Of a stretch of 16,915 bases of DNA, positions 1-11,731 are shown piece by piece. Location of the stretch: positions 1 to 16,915 of the forward strand of contig JAFAAP010000299.1 of the NCBI GenBank assembly GCA_023426505.1. The letters run 5' to 3'. Each line of letters opens with the position of its first letter. The stretch's first letter is position 1. This DNA comes from Pseudomonadota bacterium. GTDB taxonomy: Bacteria > Pseudomonadota > Alphaproteobacteria > Rhizobiales > Beijerinckiaceae. The notes beneath the pieces are model-generated. The model worked only from the letters and a program-made list of their open reading frames with translations, was not told where the DNA came from and did no database searches. Both the position numbers and the translations under genes were made by a program.

Positions 1-413
1 GCGCGGCCGTCGGCTATCTCTGCAAGCACAATGCGACCCTCGCCGCGGCGGAGGGAGGTTGCCAGGCTGAGATCGGCGTCGCTTCGGGGATGGCCGCCGC
101 GATGATTGCCCAGGTGATGGACAGCTCACCGCAGGTGATCGAGAACGCGGCCGAGTCGGCGCTCGAACATCACTTGGGAATGACCTGCGATCCGGTGGCG
201 GGTTACGTGCAGGTTCCCTGCATCGAGCGCTGCGCCTTCGGGGCGGTGAAGGCCTGGACCGCCTTCATGGTCGCGACCAACGAGATCGCGAGCAGACACC
301 GCGTCGATCTGGATACAACCATCAAGACCCTGGCCGACACCGCCAGGGACATGAACCCGAAATACAAGGAGACGAGTGAGGCAGGGCTGGCCCAGAACCT
401 GACCCTCTGCTGA
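1..413 (+). CDS. sdaA: L-serine dehydratase (iron-sulfur type), C-terminal part
   Basis: The reading frame is open from the left edge (first full codon at base 3) to TGA at 411-413, giving about 136 C-terminal residues. The enzyme deaminates L-serine to pyruvate and ammonia in the cytoplasm using a [4Fe-4S] cluster. Visible cluster cysteines are in GGCQAEIG (codon 60-62), MTCDPVAG (186-188) and VQVPCIER (219-221). The protein also ends in cysteine (NLTLC, codon 408-410), matching the C-terminal 'tail' cysteine that occupies the active site and acts as fourth ligand in studied bacterial serine dehydratases. DMNPKYKETSEAGLA is also typical of the family's C-terminus. The start and most of the protein lie outside the window. 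The 233-base gap to ldhA suggests a separate transcript, although both enzymes meet at pyruvate. Confidence 0.93.
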   Translation, partial: AAVGYLCKHNATLAAAEGGCQAEIGVASGMAAAMIAQVMDSSPQVIENAAESALEHHLGMTCDPVAGYVQVPCIERCAFGAVKAWTAFMVATNEIASRHRVDLDTTIKTLADTARDMNPKYKETSEAGLAQNLTLC

Positions 414-518
414 CGGGTTACGAGAGGCCGAAACGAATGCCGAGTGGTGTCGTGAGCGTCCATCGGCAGAAATGCCGGTCCGGACGGTTTGCTGTTGATT
501 GCAAAGTCGGGATACCGG

Positions 519-557
519 GTCACCACGTGTTTTTGCCACGTGTGACGGGCCTGTCAC
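519..557. repeat. CACGTG inverted repeat in the ldhA upstream region
   Basis: GTCACCACGTG (519-529) and CACGTGTGAC (537-546) are inverted copies with one bulged C, separated by the 7-base loop TTTTTGC. A further GTCAC at 553-557 forms a second inverted pair with GTGAC at 542-546. Two self-complementary CACGTG cores lie 13 bases apart. The site is about 100 bases upstream of the ldhA start and about 105 bases after the sdaA stop, so it could be an operator for the ldhA operon or a folded RNA end for sdaA. No long T run follows the stem, which argues against a standard intrinsic terminator. Function is inference. Confidence 0.45.
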
Positions 558-646
558 GCGCAGGCTTGAAAGGGCATGGCTTTAGCTATTGAAGGCGTAG
601 AGTGGCGCCGTCATTGGAACCTCGGGGCTCTTGAAGGAGTGGCTAC

Positions 647-1636
647 ATGCAGATTGCGATGTTCAGCGCGAAGAACTACGAACGCACGCTGCTGGATGAG
701 CTGAATGCAGGTCACGGACACGACATCGTCTACTTTGAAACGCTCCTCGGACCAAGCACGGCATCACTTGCGGCGGGGTTCCCAGCCGTCAGCGTGTTCG
801 TCAACGACACCGTCGACGCGAACGTTCTAAAACTTCTCGCGGACGGCGGCACGAAGCTCGTCGCAACGCGCTCAACCGGGTTCAATCACATTGACTTAAA
901 CGCGGCAAAGGAATTTGGCATCACAGTCGTGCGTGTCACTCATTATTCGCCGAACTCCGTGGCCGAGTTTGCTGTGGGCCTGCTCCTTGCGCTCAATCGC
1001 AAGATCCACCGGGCGTATAATCGCACGCGCGAGGGCAACTTCGAGCTCGACGGCCTCATGGGTTTCGATCTCTTCGGTCGCACCGTGGCTGTAATCGGCA
1101 CTGGGAAGATCGGGACCATCTTTGCCCGGATCATGGCGGGATTTGGCTGCACGGTGATTGGGTTCGACGTGCATCGCTCGCCCGAGTTCGCGCAAATCGG
1201 CGGCCGTTACGTGGATGCCGAAGAGATCGAGGAAGCGGACGTCATCTCGCTGCATTGTCCGTTGACACCTGAAACCTACCACATCGTCAGCGCTCACACG
1301 CTCGGCCGCATAAAGAGAGGCGCCTTGTTGATCAACACGAGTCGCGGCGGTCTGGTCGATACCGACGCGGCGATCGACGCGCTCAAGTCCGGCCAGCTCG
1401 GCGGGTTGGCTATCGATGTTTACGAGCAGGAGGCCAGTCTCTTTTTCAAGGATCTGTCGAGCACGGTGATCCCGGATGATGTGATCCAGCGCCTGGTCTC
1501 GTTCCCGAACGTGATAGTCACGGGCCATCAGGCGTTCTTCACGCGCGAAGCCTTAGGAACGATCCTGGAGACGACGATTGCGAGTGTCTCGAATTTCGCG
1601 GCGGGCCGCCCGCTCGCGAACGAGATCACGATGTGA
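647..1636 (+). CDS. ldhA: D-lactate dehydrogenase, NAD-dependent (fermentative)
   Basis: This 329-residue protein belongs to the D-2-hydroxyacid dehydrogenase family and matches E. coli LdhA over its whole length as I recall that sequence. It reduces pyruvate to D-lactate with NADH in the cytoplasm, regenerating NAD+. The nucleotide-binding loop is VIGTGKIG (about 149-156) followed by the beta-strand Asp in GFD (174). Expected catalytic residues are Arg233 (NTSRGG), Glu262 (VYEQE) and His294 (TGHQAFF), each two positions before its E. coli counterpart. The ATG at 647 follows an AAGGAG ribosome site with good spacing. It is the first of four plus-strand genes (49 bases to pfkB) and so probably opens the operon. 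Family members use other 2-keto acids, but the close overall resemblance to LdhA supports pyruvate. Confidence 0.93.
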   Translation: MQIAMFSAKNYERTLLDELNAGHGHDIVYFETLLGPSTASLAAGFPAVSVFVNDTVDANVLKLLADGGTKLVATRSTGFNHIDLNAAKEFGITVVRVTHYSPNSVAEFAVGLLLALNRKIHRAYNRTREGNFELDGLMGFDLFGRTVAVIGTGKIGTIFARIMAGFGCTVIGFDVHRSPEFAQIGGRYVDAEEIEEADVISLHCPLTPETYHIVSAHTLGRIKRGALLINTSRGGLVDTDAAIDALKSGQLGGLAIDVYEQEASLFFKDLSSTVIPDDVIQRLVSFPNVIVTGHQAFFTREALGTILETTIASVSNFAAGRPLANEITM

Positions 1637-1685
1637 TCGCCGAAGCCCCTGAACGGTGCGGCCTGAAGCGCAGTTGGAAGAGGCT

Positions 1686-2630
1686 ATGAAACGGATTGTG
1701 ACACTGACCCTGAACCCCGCTATCGACGGCGCCGCAGAGGCTGAGGAAGTCCGGCCCATTCACAAGATCAGAACTTGGGCCGAGCGCTATGATCCCGGTG
1801 GAGGCGGAATCAATGTTGCACGGGTTATCAGGGAGCTCGGCGGATCCGCCTTGGCCGTCTACCTGTCTGGAGGGGCGACAGGCCCGATTCTCGATCAACT
1901 GGTGCAGGCAGCCAGAATCGAAAGCCGGCGCATTCCGATCAAGGGGCATACCCGGGTCAGCCACACCGTACATGAAAGATCGACGGGGCTGGAGTATCGC
2001 TTCGTCCCGGAAGGACCGGCAGTGGCCTCCGATGAATGGCAGGGCTGTCTTTCGGTGCTGGAGGAGATCGACTGCGATTACCTGGTTGCGAGCGGCAGCC
2101 TTCCCCGTGGGGTCCCGAGCGACTTTTATGTGCGAGTTGGCGATATTGCCAAGCAGAAGGGAGCGCGGCTGGTTCTCGACACATCCAGTGACGCCCTCCG
2201 GGAGGCCACGCGGCAAGGCGTCTATTTGATCAAGCCAAGTCTGGGCGAACTGGAGAGCCTGATTGGGCGGAGGCTTCCAGATCCGGAGGATCAAGATACC
2301 GCCGCACAGGAACTCATCGCTTCGGGCGCGGCAGAGATCGTTGCCCTCACGCTCGGCCGGGATGGGGCAGCGTTGGCGACGCGGGGCAGGTGCATCCGCA
2401 TTCCAGGGGCCAAGGTAGTTCCTAAGAGTGCCGTCGGCGCCGGCGACAGCTTTCTGGCCGCGATGACCCTGGGCCTCGCCCAAAAGCGGCGGACCGAAGA
2501 TGCCTTCGCCCTGGGCATGGCAGCCGGGACCGCTACGGTCCTAACGGCGGGAACCGAGCTCTGCCGACGCGCCGACGTGGGGCGTATCTACGATGCCATC
2601 AAAAGAGACCATTCGGAGGTCCTCAGTTGA
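1686..2630 (+). CDS. pfkB: 6-phosphofructokinase, PfkB (ribokinase) family
   Basis: This 314-residue protein phosphorylates fructose 6-phosphate to fructose 1,6-bisphosphate, the committing step of Embden-Meyerhof glycolysis. It starts with the family signature TLTLNPAID, then the sugar-binding glycine loop DPGGGGINVAR (36-46), then GAGDS (251-255) with catalytic Asp254. The PGGGGINVAR form resembles E. coli Pfk-2 more than 1-phosphofructokinase (FruK), so Pfk-2 is preferred; FruK or tagatose-6-phosphate kinase cannot be excluded. The Asn of the metal-binding NXXE motif (KPNxxE in Pfk-2) is Ser here (KPSLGE, 183-188). I chose ATG at 1686 because it begins the conserved domain and GGAAGAGG precedes it; an in-frame GTG at 1656 would add ten unconserved residues. 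The gap to glgP is 36 bases. Confidence 0.88.
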   Translation: MKRIVTLTLNPAIDGAAEAEEVRPIHKIRTWAERYDPGGGGINVARVIRELGGSALAVYLSGGATGPILDQLVQAARIESRRIPIKGHTRVSHTVHERSTGLEYRFVPEGPAVASDEWQGCLSVLEEIDCDYLVASGSLPRGVPSDFYVRVGDIAKQKGARLVLDTSSDALREATRQGVYLIKPSLGELESLIGRRLPDPEDQDTAAQELIASGAAEIVALTLGRDGAALATRGRCIRIPGAKVVPKSAVGAGDSFLAAMTLGLAQKRRTEDAFALGMAAGTATVLTAGTELCRRADVGRIYDAIKRDHSEVLS

Positions 2631-2666
2631 AAGCTTTCCGCCTCTCTTTGCGCCGAGGTTAGTGGA

Positions 2667-5171
<2,505 letters not shown>

Positions 5172-5267
5172 AAAGACCAGCCGGTTCAAGGCGCGTCCAA
5201 CGTGCCGCGCCCCACCGGCGTCGGACGCGATGCGGTAGGGTCGGAAAGCGCCGAGGGTGCGATAACG

Positions 5268-7391
<2,124 letters not shown>

Positions 7392-7417
7392 CTGCTTACG
7401 CCGATGCAGCTTCCTTC

Positions 7418-7876
7418 TTACCGATAATGGATGGCAATGAGTTCGGCCATGCAGGACGGACGCTCACCGTTCTCCATTTCGATGGTCACTCCGTAGGTCA
7501 CCTGCAGGCCGTTGCGCGGTGCGTCCTCTGCGGCCGCGGTGGTGACGCGCCCGCGCAGCCGCGAGCCGGCCGGCACCGGCGCCAGATACCGGATGCGGTT
7601 CGCGCCGTAGTTGAGGGTGTTCTTCACCCCTTCCAGATCCATGACGGAGCGAACAAAAACCGGTGCGAAGCTGAGGGTGAGTAGGCCGTGGGCAATCGTG
7701 CTGCCGGTGGGCAGCTCGCGTTCGGCCCGCGCGACATCGACGTGGATCCACTGGTCGTCGCCGGTGGCCCGGGCGAACTGATCAATGCGGGTCTGAGTGA
7801 CGTCAATCCAGTCGCTCGCCCCGGCTTCCGTTCCAACCGCCGCTTTGATCTCGCCGAAGTCCCTGAAGATGCGCAT
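7418..7876 (-). CDS. MaoC-like (hot-dog) acyl dehydratase
   Basis: This 152-residue protein is a single hot-dog domain of the MaoC / R-specific enoyl-CoA hydratase family, closest in style to NodN-like members. The hydratase signature is TGDDQWIHVD (38-47). Asp40 and His45 have the five-residue spacing of the catalytic pair in PhaJ-type hydratases, and IAHGLLTLS (61-69) is the usual following helix. The expected activity is hydration of trans-2-enoyl-CoA to (R)-3-hydroxyacyl-CoA in the cytoplasm; the real substrate cannot be read from sequence. It starts 21 bases after the stop of the secreted four-cysteine gene on the same strand, so the two may be co-transcribed. No strong ribosome site precedes the ATG. 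It converges on glgX with only 26 bases between stops. Confidence 0.85.
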   Translation of the reverse strand: MRIFRDFGEIKAAVGTEAGASDWIDVTQTRIDQFARATGDDQWIHVDVARAERELPTGSTIAHGLLTLSFAPVFVRSVMDLEGVKNTLNYGANRIRYLAPVPAGSRLRGRVTTAAAEDAPRNGLQVTYGVTIEMENGERPSCMAELIAIHYR

Positions 7877-7897
7877 CGTGCACTCTGACCATTGAGG

Positions 7898-8326
7898 CTA
7901 TCGTCTCAACCGCGACTTCTGAACCGTGCTGCCGCCGCCTCCGTCTTCGCCCGGAACGGTGTTGAGGCACAGCTTGACCTGGTTGTCGTCAGCGTCGCGC
8001 ATGGTCAGGCAGACCTCGGCCTCCTCCAGACAGTCGCTTGGGTTGCCGTAGCGGGCGCAGAGCTCCTCGCTCTGCGTCCGGATCTGGTTGATGAGCCCGT
8101 AGACGAAACTGCCGGCCCCGCCCGGCTTTCCCGGCGACTTCCGTGCCGGCGCCCTGGTGGATCCGGACCGCTTGGATGCGGTCCCGGCCGACTTCGAAAC
8201 GATTTCCTGAGCCTGCCCGGGCACCGGATCGTCCGCCAAGGCCGCATTGACTGGTAGGGACAGGCCCAGCAAAGCCACCGCCAAGAGGGTCTGCCGGCTT
8301 CCGGACGCTTTCAAGGATGCGATCAT
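7898..8326 (-). CDS. Exported four-cysteine protein of unknown function
   Basis: I do not recognise this 142-residue protein. Residues 1-31 form a Sec signal peptide: Lys/Arg-containing start, hydrophobic LLAVALLGLSLPV, and likely cleavage after ALA before DDP. Residues 45-70 are rich in Ser, Lys, Arg, Gly and Pro and look disordered. The C-terminal part holds four cysteines (90, 99, 106, 120) in the pattern ELC...DCLEEAEVC...KLC, which could form two disulfides in the periplasm. The tail is GEDGGGGS followed by a basic end. I chose the ATG at 8326 because AAGGGG precedes it at about seven bases and it gives a proper signal peptide; the frame stays open upstream to 8806, but that extension covers the divergent promoter region. 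MaoC-like hydratase follows on the same strand. Confidence 0.72.
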   Translation of the reverse strand: MIASLKASGSRQTLLAVALLGLSLPVNAALADDPVPGQAQEIVSKSAGTASKRSGSTRAPARKSPGKPGGAGSFVYGLINQIRTQSEELCARYGNPSDCLEEAEVCLTMRDADDNQVKLCLNTVPGEDGGGGSTVQKSRLRR

Positions 8327-8669
8327 CGTTTGCCCCTTGCGGTTCTTCGGGGGATGGCTCGTGTGGAGGGCCTCTCCCGGCCGAGACCCAGACCGGGGCG
8401 ACGATGATCTCCCACCACCCCATTGGACCAAAGTACCCGCGGCCGAGTGCTCATGCTTGATCGCTTGGGACAGAGGTTTGACAGTTTTGGCCATGGCCTT
8501 GTCCATGCTAGGCACCCAAGCCTCCGGAGCGGGAAGCCCTGAACGCGGTGGTCCGGTTGCATGCCGAAGGCAGGGCGGCCTTTCCAATCCAATCACATTC
8601 TGCCACGCCGTCAAAGCCGAATGGTCCCGCCTTCTTTTGGCGCCATTGAGTTGCGACGGTTCGGGCCGC
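8327..8669. other. Divergent intergenic region (343 bases)
   Basis: This stretch separates the minus-strand exported four-cysteine gene from the plus-strand peptidase gene and should hold both promoters. A perfect TTGACA (plus strand, 8478-8483) has no convincing -10 at 16-18 bases, and GGCCATGGCC (8489-8498) is a short palindrome. Reading frames cross the region on both strands but only as extensions of the flanking genes, with no signal peptide or ribosome site to support them. I see no RNA gene or terminator. Confidence 0.5.
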
Positions 8670-9269
8670 ATGGCTCGAATTGTCCCCTCCCTCCGCTTCT
8701 GGGCGCTCGGCATCGCGCTCCTCGCATGCGACCTGAATGCCAGTGCGGAGGCCGAACCTCGCGCTGGATCACCAACGGCCCCGGACATCCCCCTGAATCC
8801 GCTCACCGGGCCGGGCGGCGTTTACGCAAGGATCCCCGCCCGGGATGAATATGGGCGGGATCAGCTCGCGATGTTCCGCGCCTGGAACCCCGACCCGATG
8901 GGCAACCACGAGGCCAGCCTCCGGAGCCTCAACCCGGCGCTCGCCAGGGCGTTGCGGAAGATGCAGGCGGACAATCCCGGCCTGCGCTTCGTGATCGGCT
9001 CGGGCCGGCGCAACGGGCGGCTGCAACGGATGGCGGTAGCCTGGGGCTGGTCCAGGACGCACGACAGCCCGCATCGGTCCGGCGATGCGGTGGATCTGTG
9101 GCCGCTCGACCAGGAAGGCCGGGTCTTCTTTGATCCGCAGGCCCAGAACAGGATTGCAGCCGCGCTGAGGAAGGCCGCCGCGGAACTGGGGGTGCCGGTC
9201 CGCTGGGGCGGCTGGTTCCATGGCTTCAAGGACCTGGACCGCTCGCACTTTGAGCTCGCGCCGCCTTGA
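8670..9269 (+). CDS. Exported M15-type (VanY/endolysin-like) peptidase
   Basis: This 199-residue protein has an N-terminal export signal and a zinc peptidase domain of the M15 D,D-carboxypeptidase / L-Ala-D-Glu endopeptidase type, which cuts peptide stems of peptidoglycan. The zinc signature is SPHRSGDAVDLW, with His135 and Asp142, and the third ligand is His193 in RSHFEL. WGGWFHGFKD just before it matches the WGG...F.D block of VanY-like and phage endolysin relatives. The signal segment ends either at LLAC (about 17-20, possible lipobox with an atypical Leu) or at ASA before EAEP, so lipoprotein and soluble periplasmic forms are both possible. The ATG at 8670 is chosen for the signal peptide; the ribosome site is weak. 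No holin or other phage genes are nearby, so a cellular cell-wall role is more likely. Confidence 0.82.
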   Translation: MARIVPSLRFWALGIALLACDLNASAEAEPRAGSPTAPDIPLNPLTGPGGVYARIPARDEYGRDQLAMFRAWNPDPMGNHEASLRSLNPALARALRKMQADNPGLRFVIGSGRRNGRLQRMAVAWGWSRTHDSPHRSGDAVDLWPLDQEGRVFFDPQAQNRIAAALRKAAAELGVPVRWGGWFHGFKDLDRSHFELAPP

Positions 9270-9276
9270 TCATCAT

Positions 9277-9294
9277 GGGCCCCTATGTCGGCCC
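9277..9294. terminator. Possible bidirectional terminator between convergent genes
   Basis: GGGCC (9277-9281) and GGCCC (9290-9294) form a short GC stem with an 8-base loop, placed between the stop of the M15 peptidase gene (9269) and the stop of the opposing exported-protein gene (9308). The following TCTTGT is a poor T tract, so termination is only suggested by position and stem. Confidence 0.3.
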
Positions 9295-9307
9295 TCTTGT
9301 CGTCCAT

Positions 9308-9829
9308 TCAGCGCCGAAGCAGAGTCAGGTCCGTCGTGGCCTGGACCGGGCCGTCCACCCCAATGCGGTCTGTGACGACGATGCGAAAGCGATCCTGGTC
9401 GAGGCTTGCAACCTTCATCTGGGCCGTCGTGTCGCCGTAAAGGGGTCTCGGCCACTCAATCGTCAGGTCGAAGTCCGCTCCAGCCTGCCGGCCGGTGAGG
9501 CGCGCGGTTCCGACCCGCGAGCCCGTATAGGTGCCGTTGACCCGGCCGGATCCGGGATCCCAGGCCAGATTGGCGCTGACGGAGCGTGCGATGATCAGAT
9601 AGGCCCAACACGTCCCTTGAAGGGACAGGCCCGTTGCACCCTGCGGCACGATGGTGAAGCGGCAGCTGACGTGATGGGACCTGGCGTCCGGCCCTTCCAC
9701 GATGGTGCCGGCCCCGGAGAAGGTGCCGGCATAGCGCTCAAGAACGGCGGGTGCAGCGCCCGCATGTCCAGCCAAGAGGCTGAGCAGCAGAATGATGCCG
9801 TACGGCAACCGGCGGAAACGGCATTCCAT
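9308..9829 (-). CDS. Small exported protein of unknown function
   Basis: This 173-residue protein is not one I recognise. MECRFRRLPYG followed by IILLLSLLAG and AGA is a clear Sec signal peptide (about 1-25). The mature part is about 148 residues with many alternating hydrophobic and polar stretches and Gly/Thr turns (GTFSGAGTIVEG, VNGTYTGSRVGTARLTG, FDLTIEWPRPLYGD), which suggests an all-beta, possibly barrel-like periplasmic fold. Two cysteines in the mature part (SCRF and GTCW) could form a disulfide. I chose the ATG at 9829 because AGGTGG sits just upstream and it gives the signal peptide; the in-frame start at 9919 would place 30 charged residues before it. It stands alone on the minus strand, converging on the M15 gene. 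Confidence 0.72.
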   Translation of the reverse strand: MECRFRRLPYGIILLLSLLAGHAGAAPAVLERYAGTFSGAGTIVEGPDARSHHVSCRFTIVPQGATGLSLQGTCWAYLIIARSVSANLAWDPGSGRVNGTYTGSRVGTARLTGRQAGADFDLTIEWPRPLYGDTTAQMKVASLDQDRFRIVVTDRIGVDGPVQATTDLTLLRR

Positions 9830-10044
9830 AAAGCCACCTGTTTGCGTATCGGCCCGGTCGCCCCATCTGAGCCGACCTCGATTATGCCCCACGATCATCA
9901 ACGTGAGAACCTTCCCCAACCGGTCAGGTCATAGAGGGTAGGGCCCTGGTCCGGGTACGCGCACCACTGATTGCCCCTTCTCCCCCGGGCTACGCTGACG
10001 GTACCATCCTACGCAGGAGGCTGGGCTCAGGCGAGGAGGTCGCG

Positions 10045-10722
10045 ATGCCTCAAGACAAGACCGGCATGTACTCGCATCTGCGGACGCCAAGGGCGGCCGC
10101 CGTGGCCGGCATCGTCTTTTCCGTCCTGTTGGTCATCATCTTCTGGGTCTTCCGCAGCGCGGTTCCGGCCGATCCCTTGGACCCTGGCACCTGGCTCGCC
10201 GACGGCTCCCGGTCCGTGGCGTTGGCGCTGAACCTCATTCCCTTTGCGGGCATCGCCTTCCTGTGGTTCATCGGCGTGCTGCGCGATCGCCTGGGCCGCA
10301 TGGAAGACCGCTTCTTCGCGACCGTGTTTCTGGGCAGTGGCCTGTTGTTCCTGGCGACCCTGTTCGTCGCGGCAACCATTGTTGGCGCCTTGCTGCTCAT
10401 CGCCCCGTCCATCGAGACGACCGGGACAAGCCCCGCGCCAACGTTCCGCTTCGGACGCGCGGTCGCCTACATCCTGTTCAACGTCTATGCGATCAAGATG
10501 GCCGGCGTCTTCATGATCTCGACGTCAACGGTCGTGATCTATACCGGGATCGCGCCCCGTTGGATGGCCGGGATCGGCTATGCGCTGGCGGCGCTGGTGC
10601 TTCTCGGCAGCTTCTATGTCAGCTGGAGCATCATGGTTTTGCCTGTCTGGGTGTTGCTGCTCAGCGTGCATATCCTGATCGATAACTTGCGCGGACGGGA
10701 CAGGAGCCCCGGGCTTCAATAG
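10045..10722 (+). CDS. Multi-pass inner-membrane protein of unknown function
   Basis: This 225-residue protein has five to six predicted membrane helices at about 18-37, 58-79, 91-120, 138-165 and 173-212 (the last long enough for two). Between helices 1 and 2 is a polar, Pro-rich loop (ADPLDPGTWLADGSR), and a basic segment RDRLGRMEDR (about 80-89) follows helix 2. The C-terminus is basic (RGRDRSPG). No catalytic or transport motif is visible and I do not recognise the family. GAGGAGG lies five bases before the ATG at 10045, a strong ribosome site that fixes the start. It has no close neighbour on the same strand: the next gene begins 217 bases downstream, so it is probably transcribed alone. 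Confidence 0.75.
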   Translation: MPQDKTGMYSHLRTPRAAAVAGIVFSVLLVIIFWVFRSAVPADPLDPGTWLADGSRSVALALNLIPFAGIAFLWFIGVLRDRLGRMEDRFFATVFLGSGLLFLATLFVAATIVGALLLIAPSIETTGTSPAPTFRFGRAVAYILFNVYAIKMAGVFMISTSTVVIYTGIAPRWMAGIGYALAALVLLGSFYVSWSIMVLPVWVLLLSVHILIDNLRGRDRSPGLQ

Positions 10723-10875
10723 GAACTCGCCCTGGAGCACCATTGGGTGCCAAAGACCATGGCTCTTCTCCGCGCGATGCGCCGGGACTGACCCCGACCC
10801 CCGGACCTCAAGAGTACCTCCATCGGAGGCTCCCTGCGCAGCAACCATCGCCGGGATTGCCACGTTAGCAAATGA

Positions 10876-10906
10876 CGCTCCGCAGGCGATCACAGCCCAC
10901 GGAGCG
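10876..10906. repeat. Inverted repeat ahead of the lipoprotein gene
   Basis: CGCTCCG (10876-10882) and CGGAGCG (10900-10906) are perfect 7-base inverted copies separated by 17 bases, ending 33 bases before the lipoprotein start. No T run follows. It could be an operator or mRNA leader hairpin; function is unknown. Confidence 0.3.
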
Positions 10907-10939
10907 CTCGGACACCACCATCCACAAGAGGAGCGGCAG

Positions 10940-11206
10940 ATGTACAAGATCGCTTTAGCTCTGTGTGCGTGCGTAGCGATTTCAGCCTGTTCGCCCACGA
11001 CGACCGGAACCGCGGCCGGGGCCACGACCGGGGCGCTCGTCGGCGGTCCCGTCGGAGCGGTGGTCGGCGGCGTCGGCGGCGCGGCCGTGGGTGCGGCGGC
11101 AGGCGCCCGGACCGCCCAGGCGTCCCCGGGGTACTGCTACACGTACGACCGGAACGGTCGCATGATGATGGATGCCTCAGGCCAGCCGCGGCTCCGGCGC
11201 TGCTAG
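10940..11206 (+). CDS. Small glycine-zipper lipoprotein
   Basis: This 88-residue protein begins with a lipoprotein signal peptide whose lipobox ISAC places the lipid-carrying cysteine at residue 17. After a Thr-rich linker comes a glycine-zipper segment (about 24-58) made of repeated Gly/Ala/Val steps such as GALVGGPVGAVVGG, a motif known from outer-membrane lipoproteins of the 17-kDa/SlyB/OmpA-associated type that packs against or inserts in membranes. The C-terminal third is polar with GYCYTYDRNGR and a final RRC, leaving two cysteines for a possible disulfide. AGGAG lies eight bases before the ATG. It probably resides in the outer membrane with an envelope-stability role; this is family inference. 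Confidence 0.8.
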   Translation: MYKIALALCACVAISACSPTTTGTAAGATTGALVGGPVGAVVGGVGGAAVGAAAGARTAQASPGYCYTYDRNGRMMMDASGQPRLRRC

Positions 11207-11479
11207 CGGGCGGCATTCGGACAGGCGGCCCTGGCGCACGGGTCTGACGCCGACCGCCTGACCGGTCGACGGTCATCCTGGCGTCTGTTGCCACCACGGG
11301 AGAGCGACAGTCCGTGATGGGGAATATTGTGAGTTCCGTTCCATCCCGTTGGCGGAAAGGGGGGCAGTCCCCGGTGGGCGAGAGCTTGATGGGAGAGTTT
11401 TACCCCCAGGGCTCGTCGTTGGTGAGTGCCAAAGCCATGCCCGCTCTTCAGGGGCAAGAGGTTGATCGCTCTCTGAGAG

Positions 11480-11694
11480 GTGCGAACGAAACAGATCATC
11501 ATCAGTCTGATTGCGGGCGCAGTCGGCTGTGGAGTTCTTGGGAAGATCATCCCACTAGCCATGCCCGCCATTGGTGCGTCTCTCGCGAGCGGCAATTTCA
11601 GTGTCGGGGAGTCATCGCCGACCTCGTCAGCGGCAGTGCCGGCGGCGCCATTCTGACCGTGGCATTCCACGGGTATCAGGGAGACGCTGACTAG
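11480..11694 (+). pseudogene. Frameshifted small glycine-rich membrane protein
   Basis: One frame from about 11480 gives KQIIISLIAGAVGCGVLGKI and then AMPAIGASLASGNFSVG, typical of short Gly/Ala-rich hydrophobic proteins. It then runs into polar residues and TGA. At GTCGGGGAGTC (about 11613-11623) the sensible protein continues in the next frame as GVIADLVSGSAGGAILTVAF, ending at TAG 11692-11694. One missing base explains the change. The start is also doubtful: the only in-frame start is GTG at 11480, which overlaps the Shine-Dalgarno-like GAGAGGTG, while ACG AAA CAG ATC at 11486 looks like a former ATG with ideal spacing. I know of similar glycine-rich proteins of unknown function in rhizobial genomes, but cannot confirm the family. 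The last residues (HGYQGDAD) may also be out of original frame. Confidence 0.6.
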
Positions 11695-11731
11695 AAGCGG
11701 CATTCAACAATCGGCAACCGGAGGAGTTCGA

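Noticed and set aside
896..1528. Antisense 210-codon frame inside ldhA
   Set aside because: Low-complexity shadow translation; ldhA has all catalytic residues on the plus strand.
8478..8506. TTGACA as a sigma-70 promoter for the M15 gene
   Set aside because: No acceptable -10 element occurs at 16-18 bases; the hexamer alone is not enough.
8247..8669. Upstream extension of the M15 peptidase to an in-frame start at 8247
   Set aside because: It would bury the signal peptide at residue 142 and overlap the divergent exported gene; the ATG at 8670 gives a proper signal peptide.
8327..8806. Upstream extension of the four-cysteine exported protein to 8806
   Set aside because: It would place 160 residues before a clear signal peptide and overlap the start of the M15 gene; AAGGGG marks the start at 8326.
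8670..9269. Prophage remnant based on the endolysin-like peptidase
   Set aside because: No holin, structural, integrase or terminase gene nearby, and the peptidase has its own export signal.
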